A stretch of 38,006 nucleotides of DNA from the NCBI GenBank assembly GCA_003697365.1, contig RFGP01000011.1, positions 1 through 38,006 of the forward strand, in the 5' to 3' direction. Shown here in pieces: positions 23,798 to 31,251 of this stretch. The notes beneath the pieces are model-generated. The model saw only the letters and a program-made list of their open reading frames with translations. It ran no database searches and was not told where the DNA came from. The position numbers and the translations under genes are program-made. How positions within the stretch are numbered: position 1 is the first letter of the stretch; each line of letters opens with the position of its first letter. This stretch comes from Chloroflexota bacterium (lineage in GTDB: Bacteria; Chloroflexota; Anaerolineae; Aggregatilineales; J027).

Positions 23798-24727
23798 TTA
23801 ACTCGTTGGCAAACGCTCGACAACGCGCAATTTGGCGCTGCGAGCACGTTGATTATCCTTGATTTCAGTCTCAGATGCTACTATGGGTTTTCGATTAATC
23901 AAACGTACCGTTGCTACATGTCCACAAGTGCAGAGCGGTTGCTTAGGTGGGCACAAGCAATCTGTTGCCGCTTGTTTAAAGGCTTGTTTTACAAGGCGAT
24001 CTTCTAAGCTATGAAAAGTTAATACAGCCAAACGTCCACCTGTGCGTAAACATGCTATTGCCATAGGAATCACCGCTTCAACTGCCTTCAATTCATCATT
24101 TACGGCGATTCGTAATGCTTGAAAAGTACGTGTGGCTGGATGAATTTTTTCTCGGCTATGCGGCAGTTTTTCAATCAGTGTGGCTAATTGGCGTGTGGTA
24201 TAAATCGGGCGAGCTTCTACAATTGCCCTCGCAATACGCCGACTTTGCTTCTCTTCACCAAAACGATAAAGAATATCCGCCAAAGCATCCGCTGGTAATT
24301 CATTTACTAGATCAGCAGCAGTAGGGCCATCACTGCTTGGATCAAATCGCATATCCAAAGGCCCATCCAATCGAAATGCAAAGCCACGTTCTGCTCGATC
24401 AAATTGCATTGAAGAAGCACCTAAATCAAGCAAGATACCATCAGCCAAGCCATCAATATCGTATGAATGCAACACTTTTTGCATACTAATATAGCTATCA
24501 TGAATAATCGTTACATCAAAGCCTTCAAGTCGGCTTTTTGCCAATGCAATAGCCTCTGGGTCGCGGTCAAAAGCAATAATCCGCGCTTGTGGTGCAACGG
24601 AGAGAATAGCGGCAGTATGCCCTCCTGCCCCCAACGTGCCATCAATATAAAGGTGATGGTCTTTAGGGCGCAGCGCATCCAAAATTTCTGCCACCATAAT
24701 AGGTTGATGTGGGATGTTTTCAGTCAT
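23798..24727 (-). CDS. rsmH: 16S rRNA (cytosine-1402 N4) methyltransferase RsmH
   Basis: The 309-residue product is a standard RsmH (MraW): HQPIMVAEILDALRP at the N-terminus, SAM-binding YIDGTLGAGGHTAAILS, LDLGASSMQFDRAERGFAFR, GPLDMRFDPS, a helical insert domain, and LTFHSLEDRLVKQAFKQA near the end. It methylates N4 of C1402 in the decoding centre. Unlike most bacteria, no mraZ, ftsL or mur gene is adjacent. The ATG at 24727 has no Shine-Dalgarno sequence and lies in a short inverted repeat (24726-24741 region), so initiation may be weak or leader-independent. A downstream small protein gene probably shares the transcript. Confidence 0.95.
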   Translation of the reverse strand: MTENIPHQPIMVAEILDALRPKDHHLYIDGTLGAGGHTAAILSVAPQARIIAFDRDPEAIALAKSRLEGFDVTIIHDSYISMQKVLHSYDIDGLADGILLDLGASSMQFDRAERGFAFRLDGPLDMRFDPSSDGPTAADLVNELPADALADILYRFGEEKQSRRIARAIVEARPIYTTRQLATLIEKLPHSREKIHPATRTFQALRIAVNDELKAVEAVIPMAIACLRTGGRLAVLTFHSLEDRLVKQAFKQAATDCLCPPKQPLCTCGHVATVRLINRKPIVASETEIKDNQRARSAKLRVVERLPTS

Positions 24728-24744
24728 GTTAGCACTAACATATT

Positions 24745-24778
24745 AAAAAACAGATGCCCTGTATTATATAGCATCTGT
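24745..24778 (-). terminator. Rho-independent terminator after the sugar dehydrogenase gene
   Basis: Perfect 8-base stem (24750-24757 with 24771-24778), 13-base loop, and six T residues on the minus strand (24750-24745). Confidence 0.75.
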
Positions 24779-24791
24779 CATCAGTTCTTAA
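24763..24791 (-). promoter_or_regulatory. Candidate rsmH promoter embedded in the terminator
   Basis: Minus-strand TTAAGA (24791-24786) and perfect TATAAT (24768-24763) have a 17-base spacer. The -10 lies in the loop of the upstream gene's terminator. It would give a leader of about 25-30 bases for rsmH. Confidence 0.5.
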
Positions 24792-24809
24792 GATTAATCA
24801 ACTAGTTGC

Positions 24810-25958
24810 CTATTCAGGCACAATTTGGTAAATGCCACCACGATAGTCAAGAATGTAAATCTCGCCACTCAAGTCTTGAGCAAAAGCGCTAATCTGCATA
24901 TCTGTATCAAATAAAAGCGCTGTCTCCCAACGCCCTTCTTCATTGCGCTTTAGCCACCAAACTGTCCCCTGACAATAATCCCCATAGAGGTAATAGCCGT
25001 CAAGATCGGGCATCGTCTCACCACGATATACATACCCCCCTGTCACAGAACACCCCTTACTATGATCATATTCTGCAACAGGCATCGTTGCCCCACCAAT
25101 CAGATCGCCACGATAAGGATGAGAAGCCTCATAGACATTCCAACCAAAGTTAAGACCGCCCGCTGTGCCAGCTTCCACAAAGTTAATTTCTTCGTATTTG
25201 TTTTGCCCCACATCAGCGATATACAAATCATTAGTTTCAATGTCAAAACTAAAGCGCCACGGGTTACGCAAACCATAAGCCCACACTTCAGGTGCGCCAT
25301 CTACACCATCAACAAAAGGATTATCTTCTGGAATGGTATAGGGTTCACGAGAAACAGGATCAATCCGAAGAATCGAACCCAGCAATGTACGTGGATTTTG
25401 CCCATTATTGAGAGGGTCGCCAGCTGAACCACCATCACCAAGTCCTATATACAAATAACCATCCGGCCCAAAAGCCAACTGACCACCATTATGATTATCA
25501 TAAGGTTGAGCAACAGTTAGCAAAACATATTCGCTATCAGGATCAGCAACATTGGGATCGTCATCAGAAACTTGGTAACGTGCAATAATGGTTGCGCTAT
25601 CCTTCTGCCGCGTGTAATTCAAGTAAAAATAGCCATTTTCAGTGAAGTCAGGATGCAACGCCATTCCAAGCAAACCACGCTCATCGTAATTGTTAAGCAC
25701 AGTAACTCGATCCATAATATTCAAAAACGGGGTTGATAGCACTTCGCCATCTTGAAAAATATGAATTACGCCACGTTGTTCAACGACAAAGAAACGTCCC
25801 GTATCATCAGGAGCTTGAATGAATTCGATAGGACGTTGAAATCCTGTCACAACAGCTTCTAAAGTATAATCGTTGGTGGGTTGCGCCAACACAGACCGCT
25901 CTACTGTAAGCGCCAAACCAAGTAATAATCCAATTACCAGTACTATTCTACGCAACAT
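24810..25958 (-). CDS. Secreted PQQ-dependent sugar dehydrogenase-like protein (GSDH/YliI family)
   Basis: The 382-residue protein has a signal peptide (MLRRIVLVIGLLLGLALTVE, cleavage near SVLAQ) and a six-bladed propeller typical of soluble aldose dehydrogenases: LEAVVTGFQRPIEFIQAPDD, GRFFVVEQRGVIHIFQDG, ERGLLGMALHPDFTENGYFY, DNHNGGQLAFGPDGYLYIGL GDGG, VWAYGLRNPWRFSFD and NKYEEINFV. The His in HNGGQ and the Arg of YGLRNPWR fit the PQQ and substrate site of the family. It would oxidise sugars outside the membrane using PQQ and calcium. No PQQ synthesis genes are visible. RBS AAGGA precedes the ATG. It ends with its own terminator before rsmH. Confidence 0.9.
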   Translation of the reverse strand: MLRRIVLVIGLLLGLALTVERSVLAQPTNDYTLEAVVTGFQRPIEFIQAPDDTGRFFVVEQRGVIHIFQDGEVLSTPFLNIMDRVTVLNNYDERGLLGMALHPDFTENGYFYLNYTRQKDSATIIARYQVSDDDPNVADPDSEYVLLTVAQPYDNHNGGQLAFGPDGYLYIGLGDGGSAGDPLNNGQNPRTLLGSILRIDPVSREPYTIPEDNPFVDGVDGAPEVWAYGLRNPWRFSFDIETNDLYIADVGQNKYEEINFVEAGTAGGLNFGWNVYEASHPYRGDLIGGATMPVAEYDHSKGCSVTGGYVYRGETMPDLDGYYLYGDYCQGTVWWLKRNEEGRWETALLFDTDMQISAFAQDLSGEIYILDYRGGIYQIVPE

Positions 25959-26115
25959 TTTGTGTCCTTACTGTTATACAAACACATCAAACTTCAAGCC
26001 TCATTTTAACAAAATTAAGTGCTACCATAAGTACGTTTGCCCAACACTCTTGATACACTTATACTCTACTTATATTTATGCGGGTGTTCTCAACAATAAA
26101 AGATGAGGTATTATA

Positions 26116-26397
26116 ATGAGCCAACAACGTTTGAATGCTGATGAACTAATCGCTGAGTTTCGCGAACTACTAACGCCAGAAGTTGCATATCGTATTGAGC
26201 GTTTGCTGCATACTTATGTCGCTAATCCTGTTACAGGGATATTTACACAAGTAGAGATTATTAAGCGCACAGCTGAACGTCGACCTGAAAACTTATCTGC
26301 AGAACTTGATAATCTACAACATCAAGTGCGACGCGCATCAGATAACATCGTGACAGTTGTACGAGCATTAGCTGCTGCTTTTCCTAAAGAAGATTAG
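26116..26397 (+). CDS. Small helical protein (93 aa) resembling a kinase dimerisation domain without the His
   Basis: ATG at 26116 with TGAGGT six bases upstream. The product has no TM or signal. It reads as a long helical hairpin: ADELIAEFRELLTPEVAYRI, then YVANPVTGIFTQVEIIKRTA, then LDNLQHQVRRASDNIVTVVR. The second and third parts look like the DHp (HisKA) helices of sensor kinases (NPLTxI..., RRAxxIV) but no phospho-acceptor His is at the usual place. It could be a stand-alone dimerisation module or an unrelated coiled-coil protein; I recognise no family. Its stop overlaps the convergent SLOG-like gene by 4 bases. A TTGATA/TATATT pair at 26050-26076 (15-base spacer) is a weak promoter candidate. 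Confidence 0.68.
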   Translation: MSQQRLNADELIAEFRELLTPEVAYRIERLLHTYVANPVTGIFTQVEIIKRTAERRPENLSAELDNLQHQVRRASDNIVTVVRALAAAFPKED

Positions 26398-27140
26398 TGC
26401 TCAAAAAGCATTTTTTTCAGCAAGTCGTAGAGATCTCTAGGTGTTTGTTTCAATACGTCAAAAGTGCGCACTTTTGTTCCCATCGGATAAGTTAACCGTA
26501 TGCGGCCTGATGTGAGGTTATTCGCCAATTCATCAGCAAAGCGCAAACTGCCTTTAATCGTAATAATGGGGGTGCCTTGTTCGGCATGACGTTTTGCTTC
26601 TTCTTCCACAATAGAGCCACCATTTACGACAAGCGCTACACGTGGAACAGGTCGTGCTGTGGCAAGCCCCACCAATAGGTCGGATTCTGCTCCAAAAGAC
26701 TCACTTTCAACTAGTACAAAATGAGAGTGTCCATCATTTAACGGAAAGCGCCCTTGTTCAGGTTGTGGGCCATTAGGATAGCTTACTTTTCCGGTTACAG
26801 AAACACCTAAAAGCGGAAAAGTTCCTTTGATAGCACGCCGCGCCTGCCCAATAAGGTGCATTCCCCCTACATCTGTGCCGCCATCTGCGATCAAGATATT
26901 ATGATCTTGTGCAAAACGCGCTAGGCCTTCTGTAAAGGCAAGTTGCAAACGATCTAAGTCAACCTCAATCATCTCAGCAGCACCACTGTGCAAAAAAATA
27001 GCTGCCCGATAGCTGAGGAGATTCAATTGTTGAAGAACCGTCATTGGTTTAATAGTTGGCGAAACTTTCAGTACCACTGCTTGGGATTCATCGTTAAAAT
27101 GAATAACTTCAGCAGAATTCATCATAAAAATATCTTTCAT
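26394..27140 (-). CDS. SLOG superfamily protein of the LSDAT (TRPM-associated) type
   Basis: The 248-residue cytoplasmic protein contains the LSDAT_prok features: AAIFLHSGAAEMIEVDLDRL, ADGGTDVGGMHLIGQARRAI (Rossmann-like GG-Thr-x-x-Gly loop), FPLLGVSVTGKVSYPNG, HSHFVLVESESFGAESDLLV and ALVVNGGSIVEEEAKRHAEQ. SLOG domains bind NAD-derived or other nucleotide ligands; LSDAT is the bacterial relative of the ligand-sensing domain in TRPM channels. Here it is a stand-alone domain with no pore or effector in the same protein. The start is ambiguous between 27140 and an ATG at 27125, since no good RBS is visible. It converges on the 93-residue helical protein gene. Ligand unknown. Confidence 0.75.
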   Translation of the reverse strand: MKDIFMMNSAEVIHFNDESQAVVLKVSPTIKPMTVLQQLNLLSYRAAIFLHSGAAEMIEVDLDRLQLAFTEGLARFAQDHNILIADGGTDVGGMHLIGQARRAIKGTFPLLGVSVTGKVSYPNGPQPEQGRFPLNDGHSHFVLVESESFGAESDLLVGLATARPVPRVALVVNGGSIVEEEAKRHAEQGTPIITIKGSLRFADELANNLTSGRIRLTYPMGTKVRTFDVLKQTPRDLYDLLKKMLFEH

Positions 27141-27215
27141 CCTAGCTCGTTATTATGATATTGATTCTATTCAATTTACTTTTTCCGACAAGAACGCAAG
27201 GAGTGAAAAACACGA

Positions 27216-28574
27216 ATGGCTAAAATTACTGCCCGCACGCCCAAAGGAATGCGCGATCATCTACCCGCTGATATGATTAAGCGAAACTATGTGATTAACA
27301 CCATTAAAAGCGTATTCGAGAGTTTTGGCTTTGAGCCCATTGATACCCCTGTTTTAGAGTTAAAACAAACGTTACTTAACAGTGAATTAGGATCAGAAGC
27401 CGAGAAACTAATCTATTATGCTCAGCACGCTGGTGGGAAAGAAGAGCTAGCATTACGTTATGATTTGACTGTGCCGCTTAGTCGCTTTTTCGCTGAACAT
27501 GAGCACCAACTTAAGCTCCCTTTTCGGCGTTATCACATTGCGCCAGTTTGGCGGGGCGAGCGCCCTCAAAAAGGCCGCTATCGCGAATTCTACCAATGCG
27601 ATGCGGATATTGTCGGTATTAAAGAAATCACAGCTGATGCTGAAGTAATGAGCATCGTCTATACGGCACTACGGCGCTTGGGCTTCACAGATTTTTCCAT
27701 TAAAGTCAATAACCGTAAATTGATCACAGGAATAGGCATTTATGCGGGAGTGCCTCAAGAAAAGCTACCAGACCTCTATCGCCTGATCGATAAAACAGAC
27801 AAAATAGGGCTCAATGGCGTTTTAGATGCTATGCGTGAAGAAGGCTTCCAAGAAGAGACTATTCATCGCCTTGCTGATCTCTTAAGTCTAAAAGGACAAG
27901 GAACACTCCAACAACGTTTAGCAGCCTTAGAAGACGTACGCCAAATTTTAGGCGACATCGCCATTGCCCAAGAAGGAATTGAAGAGTTAGAAGCCCTTCT
28001 TCAAACCGCAGATGTACTCGGAATTGATAGTGACCATACAGAACTGGATTTCACGATGGTACGCGGGTTGGGATACTATACTGGCCCTATTTTTGAGACA
28101 GTCATCACCAAGCCCGACAACTTGGGAAGTGTGCAAGGTGGTGGGCGATATGATGAGCTGATTGGCCGCTTCCGTCGACAAAGCCTTCCTACAACAGGCA
28201 TTAGCTTGGGCATTGAACGCATTATCGACTTAATGGAGATGCTCAACCTTTACCCTGAAAGCGTCCATACTACTGTGGTACAAGTATTAGTCACAGCTTT
28301 TGATGATACCTTGCAAAATGAATCTCTACGCGCTGCGATGGAGCTACGTCATGCTGGTATTCGCACAGAGGCGTATTTAGAACCACGCAAAAGTCTAGGC
28401 AAACAAATCGGATATGCTGACAGTAAAGGCATTCCTGTTGTGGTAATTTTAGGTCCCGATGAGGTTGCACAAAATCTTGTACAATTAAAACGCTTAAGCG
28501 ATAGTCATGAAATGATCGTACCACGTTCAGAGCTCGTCAAAGCTGTAGAACAATTATTGAATAATGAGGCATGA
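27216..28574 (+). CDS. hisS: Histidyl-tRNA synthetase
   Basis: ATG at 27216 with AAGGAG upstream (near 27199). The 452-residue class II synthetase has motif 1/2 regions (ELALRYDLTVPLSRFFAEHE, RRYHIAPVWRGERPQKGRYR, EFYQCDADIVG), the histidine-specific MVRGLGYYTGPIFET (more often GLDYYTG), motif 3 TTGISLGIERIIDLM and a C-terminal anticodon-binding domain (VQVLVTAFDD, ELRHAGIRTEAYLEP). It charges tRNA-His in the cytosol. No T-box or attenuator was seen upstream. It is followed after 15 bases by an infC promoter. Confidence 0.97.
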   Translation: MAKITARTPKGMRDHLPADMIKRNYVINTIKSVFESFGFEPIDTPVLELKQTLLNSELGSEAEKLIYYAQHAGGKEELALRYDLTVPLSRFFAEHEHQLKLPFRRYHIAPVWRGERPQKGRYREFYQCDADIVGIKEITADAEVMSIVYTALRRLGFTDFSIKVNNRKLITGIGIYAGVPQEKLPDLYRLIDKTDKIGLNGVLDAMREEGFQEETIHRLADLLSLKGQGTLQQRLAALEDVRQILGDIAIAQEGIEELEALLQTADVLGIDSDHTELDFTMVRGLGYYTGPIFETVITKPDNLGSVQGGGRYDELIGRFRRQSLPTTGISLGIERIIDLMEMLNLYPESVHTTVVQVLVTAFDDTLQNESLRAAMELRHAGIRTEAYLEPRKSLGKQIGYADSKGIPVVVILGPDEVAQNLVQLKRLSDSHEMIVPRSELVKAVEQLLNNEA

Positions 28575-28589
28575 GCAAACGATTCTACG

Positions 28590-28618
28590 TTGACTTGCCC
28601 TCAGTAGAATGCTATACT
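28590..28618 (+). promoter_or_regulatory. Promoter of infC-rpmI-rplT
   Basis: TTGACT (28590-28595) and TATACT (28613-28618) with an ideal 17-base spacer, 52 bases upstream of the infC start codon. Confidence 0.8.
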
Positions 28619-28670
28619 CGGCCAACAAAGTCGTACATTCAAATTTGAGACAGATGAAAGGAACCTAGCC

Positions 28671-29198
28671 ATAGCTGAGGAATATCGGGTTAATGAACAA
28701 ATTCGGGCGAAAAAAGTACGCCTTATCACAGATGACAATGATAATCGAGGCATTGTCTCGTTGGCGTATGCCCTAGAGTTAGCAGCAGAGCGAAACTTAG
28801 ACTTGGTCGAAGTTGCGCCCGGAGCTGACCCACCTGTCGTGCGTATCATGGACTATGGAAAGTTCATGTATCAGAAGCAAAAGCGCGAGCGTGTCGCCCG
28901 CAGCCAACAAAAACAAGTAGAAGTCAAAGAAATTCGCTTACGTCCAAAAACCGATGATCACCATCTTAGCTTCAAAATCCGAGATGCTCGACGCTGGCTG
29001 GAAGATGGCATGAAGGTGAAAGTGCGAGTACGTTTTCGGGGACGTGAAATCCAATACCCTGATATTGCTCGCGAAATGCTAGATAAGATATGGGCAGAGT
29101 TGCAAGATGTTGCAGAGCTAGAAAAACCCCCTAGCATGGAAGGCTCAACGATGCTCATGATCTTAAGTCCTTTATCGGAGTCTAATAAAAAGAAATAG
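28671..29198 (+). CDS. infC: Translation initiation factor IF-3 (AUA start codon)
   Basis: The IF-3 reading frame is conserved from AEEYRVNEQIRAKKVRLITD, upstream of any ATG, GTG or TTG in frame until the TTG at 28761, which would remove 30 conserved residues. In frame just before this stretch is ATA at 28671, preceded by AAAGGA (28657-28662) with 8-base spacing, and the frame upstream has no ATG, GTG or TTG before the TAG at 28606. I therefore call AUA as start, 175 residues. N-domain, linker and C-domain (LDLVEVAPGADPPVVRIMDY, KEIRLRPKTDDHHLSFKIRD) are normal. E. coli infC uses AUU, which lets IF-3 repress its own synthesis; AUA here suggests the same control. First gene of the ribosomal operon. 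Confidence 0.92.
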   Translation: MAEEYRVNEQIRAKKVRLITDDNDNRGIVSLAYALELAAERNLDLVEVAPGADPPVVRIMDYGKFMYQKQKRERVARSQQKQVEVKEIRLRPKTDDHHLSFKIRDARRWLEDGMKVKVRVRFRGREIQYPDIAREMLDKIWAELQDVAELEKPPSMEGSTMLMILSPLSESNKKK

Positions 29199-29205
29199 CG
29201 CCAAA

Positions 29206-29272
29206 GTTGCCGTTGTTTTGGCAACGAATGATGTATAACATTCAAAAGTGGCCGCATAACTTATAATGCGGC
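29206..29272 (+). promoter_or_regulatory. Three consecutive hairpins in the infC-rpmI intergenic leader
   Basis: In 123 bases between infC and rpmI there are three inverted repeats: 29206-29211 with 29220-29225 (6 bp), 29226-29230 with 29239-29243 (5 bp), and 29251-29257 with 29266-29272 (7 bp, GC-rich). None has a U-run after it. Ribosomal protein L20 represses rpmI-rplT in several bacteria by binding leader RNA, so a similar leader is possible; it could also be a weak terminator or processing site. Confidence 0.4.
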
Positions 29273-29321
29273 ATTCGTTTGTCTATAAAAATTAGGCATT
29301 GATTGAAGGAGTTTAGAAACC

Positions 29322-29573
29322 GTGCCGCGCAAACCACGTAAAGGCAAATTCAAATTGAAGACGCACAAGGCCACCGCAAAACGTTTTAAAGTAACGGGGA
29401 GCGGCAAGGTCATGCGTACTAAGGGCGGTAAAAGTCACTTGCGCCGTCGTAAGTCTGCACGGGTCAAGCGGAAGTTTGACCGTATGCTAGAGTTAAGCAA
29501 TAGCTCTGAAGTAAAACGGGTTAAGAAGCTAGCACCCTACTTGGGGCGCTATAAAGCAAACCCACCCGGTTGA
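29322..29573 (+). CDS. rpmI: 50S ribosomal protein L35
   Basis: GTG start at 29322 with AAGGAG at about 29306. The 83-residue, highly basic protein carries the L35 core [36 protein letters not shown] and a terminal [13 protein letters not shown]. The family is normally 64-67 residues; here there are about 8 extra residues before the core and about 10 after it. It lies between infC and rplT in the standard order and is co-transcribed with them. Confidence 0.96.
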   Translation: MPRKPRKGKFKLKTHKATAKRFKVTGSGKVMRTKGGKSHLRRRKSARVKRKFDRMLELSNSSEVKRVKKLAPYLGRYKANPPG

Positions 29574-29598
29574 TAGAATAAAGGAGTATAGAGGTTAA

Positions 29599-29946
29599 AT
29601 GGCTCGTGTAAAAGGTGGCACCCGCACACGTCGTCGCCACAAAAAAGTATTGAAACTCACCAAAGGGCATCGTGATACTAAGCACAAGCTCTATCGCCGT
29701 GCTCATGAATCAATGCTCAAAGCGCTAACTTATGCTTATCGTGATCGCCGCCGCCGTAAGCGTGATTTTCGTCGCTTATGGATCACGCGAATCAATGCTG
29801 CAGCTCGGCAACACGATATGACCTATAGCACATTGATTCATCAACTGCACAAAAACAACATTGAACTTGATCGCAAAATTCTGGCAGATATTGCTGTGCG
29901 CGATCCTGAAACCTTTGCCAAAATCGTGCAAGTAGCAGCACAATAA
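29599..29946 (+). CDS. rplT: 50S ribosomal protein L20
   Basis: ATG at 29599 with AAAGGAG upstream. The 115-residue product has the L20 pattern: [20 protein letters not shown] with the basic N-terminal extension, [40 protein letters not shown] and [16 protein letters not shown]. It is an early-assembling 23S rRNA-binding protein and a known translational repressor of its own operon in other bacteria. Followed by a terminator at 29979. Confidence 0.98.
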   Translation: MARVKGGTRTRRRHKKVLKLTKGHRDTKHKLYRRAHESMLKALTYAYRDRRRRKRDFRRLWITRINAAARQHDMTYSTLIHQLHKNNIELDRKILADIAVRDPETFAKIVQVAAQ

Positions 29947-29978
29947 GCTGTTGCACAAAACAGGCTAAATATCATAGT

Positions 29979-30008
29979 AAAGGTGGAGCAGCGTCCACCT
30001 TTTTAGTT
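29979..30008 (+). terminator. Rho-independent terminator of the infC-rpmI-rplT operon
   Basis: Perfect 9-base stem (29979-29987 with 29994-30002), 6-base loop GCAGCG, then TTTTTAGTTTT. Lies 32 bases after the rplT stop. Confidence 0.85.
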
Positions 30009-30031
30009 TTAGATTCTGCGGGAAATTTAAG

Positions 30032-30808
30032 ATGTTAGAAATCATCACATCTCCACAAAATAGCCGTGTAAAGCAAGTACGTCTTTTGCTGTCTTCATCC
30101 AAGCGTAGACGCAACGAGCAAAAAATAGTTTTAGAAGGAACACGCCTTGTTCAGGATGCTATCGAAGCAGGTGCTACACCTGATTATGTTTTAATACGTG
30201 AAGACATAGACTCTGAGCAATGGGAAGTTATCTCATATCAATTGAAAGCCCAACAAGTGCCGATATTGTCCGTAGAGCAAACACTTTTCAATACTTTAAG
30301 TGATACGCAAAACCCACAGGGGCTATTAGCGGTGTTTCCCACCCCTGAACTTCCCATACCTACAAATCCTACACTATTCCTTATCGTTGATCATGTCAGT
30401 GATCCGGGTAATTTGGGGACAATATTAAGGAGCGCCGTTGCTGCAGGCGTAGACGCTATTTTGCTTCTCAGCGGAACAGTTGATCCTTATAACCCTAAAG
30501 TTGTGCGGGCTGCAATGGGGGCGCATTTTCGCATTCCAATTTTACGCACCAATTGGGAATATATCAAAACATTAGGTGTGCAAATCGTGGGTGCTGATGC
30601 ACAAGGCGAACAGAACATCTTCTCAATAGATTGGACAAAATCCACAGCCCTCATTATTGGCGGAGAAACCTATGGGCTTTCTGAGCAAGCACGCGAAATT
30701 GCTGACACAGTGACGAATATACCTATGCTAGGTGGAGAATCGCTCAATGCAGCAATGGCAGCAACGGTGATCCTTTTTGAAATTATGCGCCAACGTTTTT
30801 TTGCGTAG
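30032..30808 (+). CDS. SpoU/TrmH family RNA 2'-O-methyltransferase
   Basis: The 258-residue protein has an N-terminal substrate-binding domain (ITSPQNSRVKQVRLLLSSSK, RRNEQKIVLEGTRLVQDAIE) and the SPOUT knot with motif 1 VDHVSDPGNLGTILRSAVAA, motif 2 LIIGGETYGLSEQA and motif 3 MLGGESLNAAMAATVILFE. Such enzymes methylate a ribose 2'-OH in rRNA or tRNA using SAM. The N-terminal layout is that of RlmB/TsnR-like 23S rRNA enzymes, but the target nucleotide cannot be read. It starts 30 bases after the ribosomal terminator and has only a weak RBS (GGGAA), so its promoter is unclear or it is read through. Confidence 0.92.
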   Translation: MLEIITSPQNSRVKQVRLLLSSSKRRRNEQKIVLEGTRLVQDAIEAGATPDYVLIREDIDSEQWEVISYQLKAQQVPILSVEQTLFNTLSDTQNPQGLLAVFPTPELPIPTNPTLFLIVDHVSDPGNLGTILRSAVAAGVDAILLLSGTVDPYNPKVVRAAMGAHFRIPILRTNWEYIKTLGVQIVGADAQGEQNIFSIDWTKSTALIIGGETYGLSEQAREIADTVTNIPMLGGESLNAAMAATVILFEIMRQRFFA

Positions 30809-30812
30809 CTTC

Positions 30813-31178
30813 TCATTCAAAGGCGAGCTGATCACCAATCGAGACTCGTTCAAGAAGATCAACATTAGCTTCAATAAAATATTGAGCTGGTTTTTGGGGT
30901 ACATAGGATAATCGCCAAGGCTTTGCCAATTTAGCATCAACCACAACTAACTGACTATCTAACCAAATAACTGCTATGGGGAAAAAACAAAAGAGCATAT
31001 GAATGCTTGTGTTTACAATGCTCATGCCCTTTCTCACAAAAATTAAGCCTTCATCAGATGGTAGACTAGGACGAAACATAAGCCCTTTGAAGCGACACCA
31101 TGAACTGGCACACCATCTGCCACGCGGCAAAATCTCTTGATTAGTTGTCAGGTTAATTACTCGTCGAAATTGAGCCAT
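30813..31178 (-). CDS. DUF192 family protein
   Basis: The 121-residue protein fits DUF192: CRFKGLMFRPSLPSDEGLIF, the central NTSIHMLFCFFPIAVIWLDS, VVDAKLAKPWRLSYVPQKPA and ERVSIGDQLAFE. DUF192 proteins are short beta-rich proteins, often secreted in other species; no signal peptide is seen here. No biochemical role is established. It converges with the RNA methyltransferase gene with 4 bases between stops. A two-Cys pair (WCASSWC) near residue 22-28 is unusual and may bind metal or form a disulfide. Confidence 0.85.
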   Translation of the reverse strand: MAQFRRVINLTTNQEILPRGRWCASSWCRFKGLMFRPSLPSDEGLIFVRKGMSIVNTSIHMLFCFFPIAVIWLDSQLVVVDAKLAKPWRLSYVPQKPAQYFIEANVDLLERVSIGDQLAFE

Positions 31179-31189
31179 GATATTTGTTG

Positions 31190-31217
31190 GAGGGTGCTCA
31201 GCTTAAGCGGCACCCTC
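31190..31217. repeat. Inverted repeat between the LysM and DUF192 genes
   Basis: GAGGGTGC (31190-31197) pairs with GCACCCTC (31210-31217) over a 12-base loop. No T-run follows on either strand, so a terminator call is weak; it could be a Rho-independent terminator remnant or an RNA processing site. It lies directly upstream of the DUF192 start on the minus strand and may hide its ribosome binding site. Confidence 0.5.
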
Positions 31218-31251
31218 ACATTCCCCTGTGTTAGCGCGGAATAATCAGCTG

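Noticed and set aside
28761-29198. infC starting at TTG 28761
   Set aside because: It would remove about 30 conserved N-terminal IF-3 residues and lacks an RBS; the AUA at 28671 has one.
31190-31217. Terminator between LysM and DUF192 genes
   Set aside because: The 8-base stem is real but there is no T-run after it on either strand, so it is kept only as an inverted repeat.
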